DNA of 8,103 nt from an uncultured Lachnospiraceae bacterium (GCA_947177465.1 CAMWUP010000081.1:1-8103); one strand, 5' to 3'. Positions 1-6,038 are shown, counted from the stretch's first letter. Numbers and translations are program-made. The notes: generated by a model from the letters alone, not told the origin.

Positions 1-1
1 G

Positions 2-355
2 CTGTATTTGGACGACAGGGAGCCATGCTGTATCAAGAAATTTTTATTTGCCGCAGCCATGAACCACCGTTATGAAGGCGGCGGTTTTAAATTCTGTCCT
101 GACGCCGACGATACGGATGGTATTCTCGACTTATGCGTGGTGGGCAACCTTCCCAAGGCTGTTATCCTGTTCGCCCTGCCGACTGCCTTTTTCGGTAAGC
201 ATTTTCTCTTCCCCGGGGTCAATCATTACCGTGCACGGCATGTCCGTCTTGAGGCTGACGCACCGCTTTGGCTCCACACAGACGGGGAAGCCGGTGAAAA
301 GAGCAAATCCCTTGAAATCAACTGTCATCGGGGCGATATACGTTTTCTCGTCTGA
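2..355 (+). CDS. Diacylglycerol kinase-family lipid kinase (YegS/DagK-like), C-terminal part
   Basis: This is the last 117 residues of a gene that begins before the window; the frame is open from base 2 to TGA 353-355. The family phosphorylates diacylglycerol or related lipids with ATP at the inner face of the membrane and returns diacylglycerol to phospholipid synthesis. What is visible is the C-terminal beta-rich domain: a region with NHRYEGGGFKFCPDA, then DDTDGILDLCVVGN, and a late HTDGEAG segment matching the D-G-E signature near the end of DagK/YegS proteins. The ATP-binding N-terminal domain with its GGDGT motif is outside the window, so activity and substrate cannot be judged. No terminator is seen between this gene and the PAP2 gene 140 nt downstream on the same strand. 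Some read-through is therefore possible, although the PAP2 gene has its own promoter. The family call is firm; the exact substrate is unknown. Confidence 0.85.
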   Translation: MYLDDREPCCIKKFLFAAAMNHRYEGGGFKFCPDADDTDGILDLCVVGNLPKAVILFALPTAFFGKHFLFPGVNHYRARHVRLEADAPLWLHTDGEAGEKSKSLEINCHRGDIRFLV

Positions 356-401
356 TTTCTAAAGACTTTCTTAATAATCTCTGAATGTTAAAAAAAAGGG
401 A

Positions 402-429
402 TTGCAAAATAGAAAAACTCCGCTATACT
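402..429 (+). promoter_or_regulatory. Sigma-A type promoter for the PAP2 gene
   Basis: A -35 box TTGCAA (402-407), a 16-nt spacer and a -10 box TATACT (424-429) lie upstream of the PAP2 gene, predicting transcription from about 436 and a leader of about 60 nt. An overlapping weaker alternative is TTGACT (429-434) with TAAATT (452-457) at 17 nt. The prediction rests on consensus match and position only. Confidence 0.6.
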
Positions 430-458
430 TGACTTGTACGAGGAACAATTATAAATTC

Positions 459-474
459 AGGCAGTATACTGCCT
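459..474. repeat. 16-bp perfect palindrome in the PAP2 leader
   Basis: AGGCAGTATACTGCCT equals its own reverse complement over all 16 bases. It sits just downstream of the predicted start of transcription and 21 nt before the GTG start codon. It could be an operator for a dimeric repressor. As RNA it could form a 6-bp hairpin with a TATA loop near the ribosome binding site. No regulator gene is adjacent and the motif matches no operator I recognise. Confidence 0.45.
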
Positions 475-480
475 CTTATG

Positions 481-487
481 ATGGGAG
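481..487 (+). promoter_or_regulatory. Ribosome binding site that fixes the PAP2 start at GTG 496
   Basis: ATGGGAG (481-487) stands 8 nt before GTG 496. The in-frame ATG codons at 478 and 481 have no purine-rich site in front of them and overlap this element, so GTG 496 is the better start. Confidence 0.65.
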
Positions 488-495
488 TTTTTATT

Positions 496-1176
496 GTGAA
501 AAAATTAAAAAAGCTGTATACCAATTACGGTCATGCGATTCCACTGATTATCTATGGGATTATTTACATGACATGGTTCTGTCATTTGGAAAAAACGGTA
601 ACCAAGCAATATGCCGTTATCCACATGTGGCTTGACGATTACATTCCGTTCTGCGAGGTTTTTGTCATTCCGTACTTTTTGTGGTTTGCCTATGTCGCCG
701 TCGTGGTCGCGTACTTTTTCTTTAAGGACAAAACGGAATACCACAGGGTCTGCGCCTTTTTATTTACCGGCATGACCATATTCCTGATTGTATCGACCCT
801 CTGGCCCAACGGACATCACCTGCGGCTGAGTGAAATGCCCCGCGCCAATATTTTTACCCACATGGTTGCTTTCTTGTGGAAGACGGATACGCCGACCAAT
901 CTCTGGCCGAGCATCCATGTTTATAACTCTTTGGGCGCTCACATCGCCATTGCAAAGAGCAAACACTTTGAAAATCGAAAGGGTATCAAAATTGCTTCCT
1001 TTGTGCTGTCAGTTTCGATTATTCTTTCCACAATGTTAATTAAGCAACATTCTTTATTTGATGTATTGACAGCTTTCATTTTATGTGCTATAGTATATAC
1101 AGTCGTATATAGATACGACTTGGTTATGGCAATTGGCCAGCGTTTCGCTGGAAAATCCAGACCACAGGTTGGCTGA
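496..1176 (+). CDS. PAP2-superfamily integral membrane phosphatase
   Basis: This encodes 226 residues, taking the GTG at 496 as start because of the well-placed ATGGGAG site. PAP2 enzymes hydrolyse phosphate esters of lipids such as phosphatidate, undecaprenyl pyrophosphate or phosphatidylglycerol phosphate at the membrane. Hydrophobic stretches near residues 14-29, 54-76, 86-103, 165-182 and 188-205 suggest five to six membrane helices. The catalytic signatures are PSIH (138-141) and a later KQHSLFDV with H185 and D189, matching the PSxH and HxxxD motifs. WPNGHHLRL (103-111) sits where the first motif is expected. The usual SR at the start of motif three is ST here, and PSGH is PSIH, as in the inositolphosphotransferase-like (PAP2_3) branch. 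The upstream neighbour is a lipid kinase, which fits a role in lipid phosphate turnover, but the substrate is unknown. The last third of the gene carries a promoter and hairpins. Confidence 0.82.
   Translation: MKKLKKLYTNYGHAIPLIIYGIIYMTWFCHLEKTVTKQYAVIHMWLDDYIPFCEVFVIPYFLWFAYVAVVVAYFFFKDKTEYHRVCAFLFTGMTIFLIVSTLWPNGHHLRLSEMPRANIFTHMVAFLWKTDTPTNLWPSIHVYNSLGAHIAIAKSKHFENRKGIKIASFVLSVSIILSTMLIKQHSLFDVLTAFILCAIVYTVVYRYDLVMAIGQRFAGKSRPQVG
1066..1094 (+). promoter_or_regulatory. Strong promoter inside the 3' end of the PAP2 gene
   Basis: TTGACA (1066-1071), a 17-nt spacer and TATAGT (1089-1094) give a perfect -35 box, optimal spacing and a five-of-six -10 box. The predicted start of transcription is about 1101. 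No coding gene on this strand lies downstream; the transcript would run only into a hairpin-rich segment and its terminator. The local sequence also encodes a membrane helix, so an AT-rich chance match is possible. Confidence 0.55.
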
Positions 1177-1220
1177 GATTCCAACCTGGAAGCAATATTC
1201 ATTGCTGAATTCCTATTAAA

Positions 1221-1255
1221 GAGAGCCATGGATACCCCCTATGTCCATGGCTCTC
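1221..1255 (+). repeat. 12-bp perfect inverted repeat (hairpin)
   Basis: GAGAGCCATGGA (1221-1232) and TCCATGGCTCTC (1244-1255) are exact complements around an 11-nt C-rich loop. No T-run follows on either strand, so it is not an intrinsic terminator by itself. It lies between the PAP2 stop codon and the true terminator. Confidence 0.8.
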
Positions 1256-1335
1256 GCCCTGTCCAAAAATATTTGACCGGACCAAAGGCGAGGGATACGA
1301 GCAAAAAGAGAAACGTTTGCGAGTCCGGAAATATC

Positions 1336-1386
1336 AACAGCGCGGCATGTGATATCCTTCACATTGCCGCGCTGTTATTTTTCTTT
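1336..1386 (+). terminator. Intrinsic terminator downstream of the PAP2 gene and candidate RNA
   Basis: AACAGCGCGGCA (1336-1347) pairs exactly with TGCCGCGCTGTT (1365-1376). The stem continues inside with TGTGA (1348-1352) pairing with TCACA (1359-1363) around a single bulged T at 1364. It is followed by TTATTTTTCTTTCT. It ends 15 nt before the convergent glycosyltransferase gene stops. On the - strand the same stem is followed only by GATATTTCC, so termination of the opposite operon here is possible but weaker. Confidence 0.88.
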
Positions 1387-1391
1387 CTGTC

Positions 1392-2420
1392 TTAGTTAAA
1401 GTTAAATATTTTTTTACAGATATCGTAGCCTTCTATGGAAAGCTTTCTTCCTCCTCTGCCCGGCAGGTTCATGGCGCCTCCCATAATACCGTTGCGCAGC
1501 TTAAAATACAGCCTCCCGTCCTTTTTGCGCAGATAGAGCCAAAGCTCCTTCTTTGCTTCCAGATGTTCTTCGCTTCCCGACTTGATGCAAAAGATAGAGG
1601 ATACCGTCATAATGATTTCCAGATAGTTTCTCATGTATTGATAGCGCCTCTTACTCTCTGCAATCGCCGCCTTATGGTCTACCAGGTAGTCTATCATCAG
1701 CTTATTGACCCGAAGCTGCTGGTCCAACCTTGATATCATAACGTTTTCATTGACTGACTGATCCTCGCGTCCGATATAGTACCGGTAAAAATTGACGTCC
1801 AGATAATACATATTTTCTACATAGAGAAGCGGCTCAAAAACATAGAGATTGTCCACATAAAAGGTATGCTCCGGCAGTTTCAGCCCACAGTCCCGCAAAA
1901 GCTGGGTCCTGAAAATAACAGAGTGCATCAGGATATAATGTCCTTTGCTGAAATGCCTGCAGTCCGCCCACGTAAATATTTTGTCCTTGGGAAGAATATG
2001 ACGGTAATGCATCACCTTTTTGCGCTTTTCTCCCACTTTTTCATAGACAAAATTGCTGACCAGCATGTCCAAATGCTTTCCGCCGCCTGCTATGGTGCGC
2101 AGCGTGTCGAGAATCTGTTTGTATGCCTCCTCCTGTACCCAGTCGTCACTGTCCACTACCTTAAAAAAGAGACCCGTTGCATTTTCAATGCCAGCATTGA
2201 CAGCAGAACCGTGTCCGCCGTTCGCTTTATGAATCACCTTGATGATTCCGGGATACTTTGCCTGATACTCGTCTGCAATCTCTGCGGTATTATCCTTTGT
2301 AGAGCCGTCGTCTACTATCAGTATCTCGACATCCTCGCCGCCGGAAAGCAGCGAATCGATACACTTGCCCATATAGGCTGCCGAGTTGTAACACGGTATT
2401 GCTATGGATAATAATTTCAT
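1392..2420 (-). CDS. Family 2 glycosyltransferase
   Basis: This encodes 342 residues, starting at ATG 2420 because GGGAGG (2427-2432) lies 6 nt upstream; an in-frame start 24 nt earlier lacks such a site. GT2 enzymes transfer a sugar from a nucleotide-sugar donor to a growing glycan or cell-surface acceptor, usually at the cytoplasmic face. The GT-A fold is clear: LLSIAIPCYNSAAYMGKCIDS at the N-terminus, VDDGS (36-40), NGGHGSAVNAG (67-77) for the donor site, and the metal-binding DSDD (90-93). YVDN (188-191) may belong to the catalytic region. Residues after about 230 are helical and basic, with no convincing membrane segment. The start is 2 nt beyond the stop of the SfsA-MutY gene and its ribosome binding site lies inside that gene's end, so coupled translation is likely. 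Donor, acceptor and pathway cannot be read from the sequence, and no other glycan genes are visible. Confidence 0.88.
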   Translation of the reverse strand: MKLLSIAIPCYNSAAYMGKCIDSLLSGGEDVEILIVDDGSTKDNTAEIADEYQAKYPGIIKVIHKANGGHGSAVNAGIENATGLFFKVVDSDDWVQEEAYKQILDTLRTIAGGGKHLDMLVSNFVYEKVGEKRKKVMHYRHILPKDKIFTWADCRHFSKGHYILMHSVIFRTQLLRDCGLKLPEHTFYVDNLYVFEPLLYVENMYYLDVNFYRYYIGREDQSVNENVMISRLDQQLRVNKLMIDYLVDHKAAIAESKRRYQYMRNYLEIIMTVSSIFCIKSGSEEHLEAKKELWLYLRKKDGRLYFKLRNGIMGGAMNLPGRGGRKLSIEGYDICKKIFNFN

Positions 2421-2421
2421 T

Positions 2422-4239
2422 TTATACCTCCCGGTACTTTTCATTTCCCAATTTTATATTTAAATAACCTGTGTACGCCGCAAACGCGGACGGAACAGGA
2501 TATTTTTCCTCGGTGTCGGAGGCTTCCGCAAAAATCCAGCCTTCCTTTAAGAGCGCGCCTTTGTCAGATGCAAATTCGTCCACTCTTATCATATATCCCC
2601 ACATATGCCATTCCTTATGCGTAAAAATGTGGCATGACTCGCGAAGCGGCGTAATACGAATCGCCCTTAAGCCCCTCTCCTGCAGCCATATGATTACCTC
2701 ATCAACGCTTCTATGTCCCTCCATGGAAGGAAATTCGTACATGCCTGCCAGAAGACCTTTTGCCGGTCTTTTGCGGAGCGCAGTCCGGTTTTCGTCCTGT
2801 ATCACCAAAACCGTTTTTTCCTCTATGCTGCGCGGCTTCTTCGCTCCTTTTTTCGGATATGCCGTCTGCACGCCCGCATCCCTTGCCAGACAAAGCTTTG
2901 CCAGCGGACAACAGTCACAGCGGGGCGCGCCGTTGGGGATACATACCGTCGCGCCGATTTCCATCATCGCCTGATTGAAATCTCCCGGGCGCTCCGGCAT
3001 AATCTGCCAAAGCGCCTCCTCCGTTTTTTTCTTCACGGCAGGAAGTAGAATGTCCTCCTCAAGCCGTTGAATTCGTGCCAGCACCCTGAGCACATTGCCA
3101 TCAACCGCCGGAACCTTTCTGCCGTACGCAATGGAGGCGATGGCTCCCGCCGTATAGCTTCCGATACCGGAAAGCGTAAGCAATTCCTCATATTCTGACG
3201 GCATAATACCCGCATATTCATTTACTATACGGATTGCCGCTTTTTGCAGATTTCTGACTCGGTTGTAATAACCAAGACCCTCCCACAGCTTGAGCAGCAC
3301 ATCCTCGGAAGCTGCCGCAAGACTCTCAATATCAGGGAGCGCCGTCATAAAACGGTCAAAATAGGGCTTGACTGCTTCCACTCTGGTCTGCTGCAGCATA
3401 ATCTCGGAAACCCACACCCTATAGGGCGTCGGATTCTCCCGCCACGGCAAAACACGCCTGTTAGTATCATACCATTTCAGAAGCGGTTTGGGAATATCTT
3501 CCAGACATCCCTTTCTTAATTTTGTCTTAGTTTCAGACGAATTTTTGCCAAAGATATCCTGAAGCTGCACCTTCACAGGCTCGTGTATTTCCATACTGTC
3601 CGTCGTAACCATGCAGTCATAAGCAAGAATATGCACACCCGCCTTCTCTGCCGCAAGAAGCGCCTCTGCAAAAAGCGGCTGTGTACTCCGGTTTGGGGTA
3701 AAATAATGGACGCCCTGCATTTGTATGACAAAGAGTACGTACGTCTCGTAGCCCTCCCGAGCCGCCTCCGTCAGCTCTTCCACATGCTTTACAGCGCGCT
3801 CACTGGGCGCGTCGGGAAACAGCACTACATTGTCCTGTTCCAGGGTGACGCCCTTCACTTCCATAAATATTTTTCTGTCGCCCGCCTCCAGATAAAAATC
3901 AAAACGCGAATTTTTGTATTTTGTCTCCGGACGCAGCAAAGACAGGTCCGGAAAGAGCTGCTTTTTTAAAAGCCACTCCTCCACAGCCCTGTTTGGCGCC
4001 TGTGAATCCATATTAATCAGCCTGCCGTTCTTTTCCACGGCAACCAAATCGTATGCGGTCTTTCTGCCTGGCCTGCTGCTTTTTTCCAGATAGACCGCAG
4101 CATTTTCGGAAAGCAGTTCTCTGCACCTGCCGGTATTCTTTACATGGACGGTTTCCCTTCTACCGGCAAGCTCCACATACGCAATAAACCGGTTGGGTCT
4201 TTCCAGAAAAACGCCCTTTTCTATGTTATGATACTTCAT
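2422..4239 (-). CDS. mutY: Fusion protein: SfsA nuclease-like domain joined to MutY adenine DNA glycosylase
   Basis: The gene encodes 605 residues in one open frame. Residues 1 to about 226 are a full-length SfsA: an OB-like N-terminus (KGVFLERPNRFIAYVEL), then D114 in RFDFYL and E127/K129 in MEVKGVTL, the PD-(D/E)XK-like centre. After a linker (about 227-247) comes a full MutY, which removes adenine opposite 8-oxoguanine in base excision repair. Its marks are LPWR (264-267), SEIMLQQTRVE with catalytic E279, WEGLGYYNRVRNLQKA (319-334), helix-hairpin-helix LSGIGSYTAGAI (356-367), VDGNVLRV with D380, and an iron-sulphur ligand set C433, C441, C444, C450 (first spacing seven residues rather than the six in E. 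coli). A NUDIX-like C-terminal domain reads 8-oxoguanine, with an FTH loop (539-541). The ATG overlaps the upstream gene by 14 bp; GAAGGA lies only 3 nt before it, but the N-terminus matches SfsA exactly here. What SfsA contributes to MutY is unknown. Confidence 0.93.
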   Translation of the reverse strand: MKYHNIEKGVFLERPNRFIAYVELAGRRETVHVKNTGRCRELLSENAAVYLEKSSRPGRKTAYDLVAVEKNGRLINMDSQAPNRAVEEWLLKKQLFPDLSLLRPETKYKNSRFDFYLEAGDRKIFMEVKGVTLEQDNVVLFPDAPSERAVKHVEELTEAAREGYETYVLFVIQMQGVHYFTPNRSTQPLFAEALLAAEKAGVHILAYDCMVTTDSMEIHEPVKVQLQDIFGKNSSETKTKLRKGCLEDIPKPLLKWYDTNRRVLPWRENPTPYRVWVSEIMLQQTRVEAVKPYFDRFMTALPDIESLAAASEDVLLKLWEGLGYYNRVRNLQKAAIRIVNEYAGIMPSEYEELLTLSGIGSYTAGAIASIAYGRKVPAVDGNVLRVLARIQRLEEDILLPAVKKKTEEALWQIMPERPGDFNQAMMEIGATVCIPNGAPRCDCCPLAKLCLARDAGVQTAYPKKGAKKPRSIEEKTVLVIQDENRTALRKRPAKGLLAGMYEFPSMEGHRSVDEVIIWLQERGLRAIRITPLRESCHIFTHKEWHMWGYMIRVDEFASDKGALLKEGWIFAEASDTEEKYPVPSAFAAYTGYLNIKLGNEKYREV

Positions 4240-5194
4240 TTATCCTTCTTTCCATTCTGTATATGGCTGCGTTTCCCTCCATGCTCCTTAGAGGCACTCT
4301 CGCCGCCGGCACTACCTCTGACGCCTGACGCGTATGTATCTGCTGGTCATCGAAAAAAATCTGCGCGCCAAATGCGGACAAAACCTCTCTTTTTGTAATT
4401 CCTCCCAAAAAGAATGCCTCATCGATTCTGACGTCCCACGCGCGCAGCGTGCGGATTACCCGCTCATGAGCGGGCGCGCTTCTTGCCGTAACCAGCGCCG
4501 TTCTGATTGGCGTCCTTACTATGTCAAACTCCTTCTGCAAATCCGAAAGAAGCTTTAAAAATCTGGCAAAGGGACCTGCATGAAGCGGCTGCGCCGCCTT
4601 TTCCCTCTCACTGTTTTCAAACGCTTCCAGTCCCTGCTCCCTGTATATTCGCTCGGCTTCATCCGAAAACAGCACGGCGTCACCGTCAAATGCAATTTTA
4701 ATCTGCTGCGGGGCTTCTTCTCTTAAAAAATGAATTGTCTTATCGGAAAAATTCTCTTCACATACGAATCCAGCCGCAATACCCGCATCAACAGCCGCCT
4801 GCACATCCTCCTCGCACGCCGACAGGAACAAATCCGTCCGAAATGCCTTTAGATAGGGAACCAGCGGCGCACCGCTTAAAAAGACTGAACGGGTAATCTT
4901 CAGACCATAATGCTCTATAGAACGAAAAAGTCTCAGGGAAACGTCAGGATTGTTGCGGGACATCAGAATAATTTCCACTCTGTCAGCCCTCCCCGGCAGG
5001 CTGTTCAGCCGCAAAAGAGCCTTTATCAGCGTAAAAGCCTCTCCCGGCTTCAATATCTCATCTTCATGCGCCTTCTGATATGCCGTGTACGCATCAAGTC
5101 CCTGTTCTTCAAATATGCCGTTGTCCTTCCGCATATCAAAAAGTGCGCGTGCAGAAACGCCGATAACCATACTGTTTTTCAAACTGTATTCCAT
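4226..5194 (-). CDS. Cytosolic 5'-nucleotidase, NT5C1 (cN-I) family
   Basis: This encodes 322 residues from ATG 5194, chosen because AAGGAGG (5201-5207) lies 6 nt upstream; an in-frame ATG at 5221 has nothing comparable. The family dephosphorylates nucleoside 5'-monophosphates, typically AMP, in the cytoplasm. The sequence resembles animal cN-I closely: VIGVSARALFDM near the start, ILMSRNNPDVSLRLF (76-90), and GDAVLFSDEAERI around residues 171-183 within the HAD motif that begins at D170 and D172 (nucleophile and acid/base). LVTARSAPAHERV (234-246) supplies the second motif, a lysine at 268 in GITKREVL could be the third, and IFFDDQQIH (279-287) the metal-binding fourth. All catalytic motifs look intact. 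It is preceded by a 105-nt gap after the DUF1653 gene and overlaps the sfsA-mutY start by 14 bp. Pairing a nucleotidase with an 8-oxoguanine repair enzyme suggests nucleotide or DNA upkeep, but that is inference. Substrate preference cannot be read from the sequence. Confidence 0.88.
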   Translation of the reverse strand: MEYSLKNSMVIGVSARALFDMRKDNGIFEEQGLDAYTAYQKAHEDEILKPGEAFTLIKALLRLNSLPGRADRVEIILMSRNNPDVSLRLFRSIEHYGLKITRSVFLSGAPLVPYLKAFRTDLFLSACEEDVQAAVDAGIAAGFVCEENFSDKTIHFLREEAPQQIKIAFDGDAVLFSDEAERIYREQGLEAFENSEREKAAQPLHAGPFARFLKLLSDLQKEFDIVRTPIRTALVTARSAPAHERVIRTLRAWDVRIDEAFFLGGITKREVLSAFGAQIFFDDQQIHTRQASEVVPAARVPLRSMEGNAAIYRMERRINEVS

Positions 5195-5299
5195 AGAAAC
5201 CTCCTTGTTTGCAGCTCCCATGGATACCCGTCATTTACGCCTCGCCGGTAAACCGTATTGTTTTTTGTGCATACGGCATCTTCTGCCACAGGTACAGCG
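5195..5299 (-). other. Intergenic leader between the DUF1653 and nucleotidase genes
   Basis: The 105 nt contain the AAGGAGG of the nucleotidase gene and a weak hairpin (CCGTAT 5253-5258 with ATACGG 5271-5276, 12-nt loop). No T-run follows on the - strand, and no promoter-like pair of boxes is seen. Transcription therefore probably continues through. Confidence 0.5.
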
Positions 5300-5773
5300 T
5301 CAGCGCAGTCTGTTGCACTCGAACCGCTCCAGCGTGATAAGACAGCTCTTTAATCCCAAGAAACGCTCTTCCAAATCACCGTCCGCCACTTCTATATCAC
5401 ATGCCACAGCCATCGTAGTAATCATGTCGTCCGTAATCCGGTTATGCAGGTTTTCAAGTATCTCCAGACGCTCTTCATAGCTGTCTGCGTCCAGAAACGC
5501 AAGTACCATGGGGTCAATATTAAGTTCCTGTTCCTCTGCCGGCTCTTCCTGCAGTTCAAAGCGGAAGGTCTGTTCCGCAGAGGGATATTTCTCCCTGTCA
5601 AGCTTTTCCGTAAAGCTTGACAACGGGCGTGCATATATTTCCTGCCCGCCGTACATTGCCTGATATACTACCAGCTCTTCTCCTGTCTCCGTGTGCTCTG
5701 CAACTGCCAGAACCCGATAGAGATTTCCTTTAAAGTGCTTATAAATTTCATGAGGTTTTGGAATTCGGGACAT
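5300..5773 (-). CDS. DUF1653-domain protein with a C-terminal extension
   Basis: This encodes 157 residues from ATG 5773; AAAGGAG (5780-5786) stands 6 nt upstream, which decides against an in-frame start 69 nt earlier that would lie above the predicted transcription start. Residues about 4-73 are the DUF1653 domain: PKPHEIYKHFKGNLYRVLAVAEHTETGEELVVY followed by YGGQEIYARPLSSF, a small beta domain of unknown function that often appears alone. Residues 74-85 are acidic and probably disordered. From 86 onward there is an extra helical region (DPMVLAFLDADSYEERLEIL and onward) ending in FECNRLR. I recall similar extensions in Lachnospiraceae proteins but cannot assign them a role. There is no signal peptide or membrane segment, so it should be cytoplasmic. 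It is the first gene after the predicted promoter, and the nucleotidase and repair genes follow without a visible terminator. Confidence 0.85.
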   Translation of the reverse strand: MSRIPKPHEIYKHFKGNLYRVLAVAEHTETGEELVVYQAMYGGQEIYARPLSSFTEKLDREKYPSAEQTFRFELQEEPAEEQELNIDPMVLAFLDADSYEERLEILENLHNRITDDMITTMAVACDIEVADGDLEERFLGLKSCLITLERFECNRLR

Positions 5774-5809
5774 AAGCTTCTCCTTTCGCCCGCTTCTGCG
5801 GCTCCCTTT

Positions 5810-5838
5810 ATTATAATCCCAAATTCCATACTTGTCAT
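5810..5838 (-). promoter_or_regulatory. Sigma-A type promoter of the DUF1653-nucleotidase-sfsA/mutY-glycosyltransferase operon
   Basis: Read on the - strand: -35 ATGACA (5838-5833), exactly 17 nt, then a perfect -10 TATAAT (5815-5810). Transcription would start near 5803, giving a leader of about 30 nt before ATG 5773. The leader contains a short CCGC-AGAA-GCGG hairpin just upstream of the ribosome binding site. No other promoter as good is seen before 1392 on this strand, so all four genes probably depend on it. Confidence 0.75.
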
Positions 5839-5842
5839 GCAC

Positions 5843-6038
5843 TTCGTGACGGATGACGGGAGAAAATTCTTTTGTGCCGGAATGTATCTTGTTAGATCAC
5901 GCCGACAGCGTTGCTCGCCGCAACCCTGCCCCTCCGCAACATACTCTCCCTCACCTGTATATAAATTAGCATTTCTCCTGTCCGATTATCCGTACTTTGA
6001 ACGCAAAGTCATAACCGAAAAACTCTCTCAACTCACTT
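5843..6038. other. Intergenic region without a supported gene
   Basis: About 200 nt lie between the remnant solute-binding gene and the operon promoter. A 26-codon frame (5972-5892, - strand) and a 5-bp hairpin (GTTGC 5910-5914 with GCAAC 5920-5924) are the only structures noticed; neither is convincing. No intrinsic terminator is seen after the solute-binding remnant. Confidence 0.5.

Larger units (their letters stand above)
1101..1386 (+). ncRNA. Candidate structured small RNA (or structured 3'UTR of the PAP2 gene)
   Basis: The segment begins about 7 nt after an internal promoter and ends in the T-run of an intrinsic terminator, giving a possible transcript of about 285 nt. It folds by eye into consecutive stems: 1101-1108/1113-1120 (8 bp, tetraloop ATAG), 1137-1142/1146-1151 (6 bp, TTT loop), 1165-1172/1181-1188 (8 bp, spanning the PAP2 stop), 1191-1196/1201-1206 (6 bp, ATTC loop), 1221-1232/1244-1255 (12 bp), 1269-1282/1323-1334 (12 bp with a 2-nt bulge and a 40-nt interior), and the terminator stem. 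The first 76 nt overlap PAP2 coding sequence. I recognise no known RNA family: the conserved cores of SRP RNA, RNase P RNA, tmRNA and T-box leaders are absent. It may instead be a stabilising 3'UTR. Confidence 0.45.

Noticed and set aside
478..495. Upstream ATG codons at 478 and 481 as the PAP2 start
   Set aside because: They lack an upstream ribosome binding site and overlap the ATGGGAG element that is well placed for GTG 496.
1866..2411. Open frame of 181 codons on the + strand opposite the glycosyltransferase
   Set aside because: It has no ribosome binding site and no recognisable family, and lies fully antisense to a clear GT2 gene whose motifs are intact.
1226..5229. CCATGGATACCC found at both 1226-1237 and 5218-5229
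   Set aside because: Only 12 bases match, flanks differ, and the contexts are unrelated (a hairpin arm and a gene leader). Most likely coincidence.
5892..5972. 26-codon frame on the - strand in the gap before the operon promoter
   Set aside because: AGGAG is only 2 nt from the ATG, too close for a normal site. The peptide (MLIYIQVRESMLRR and onward) resembles nothing I recognise and there is no promoter.
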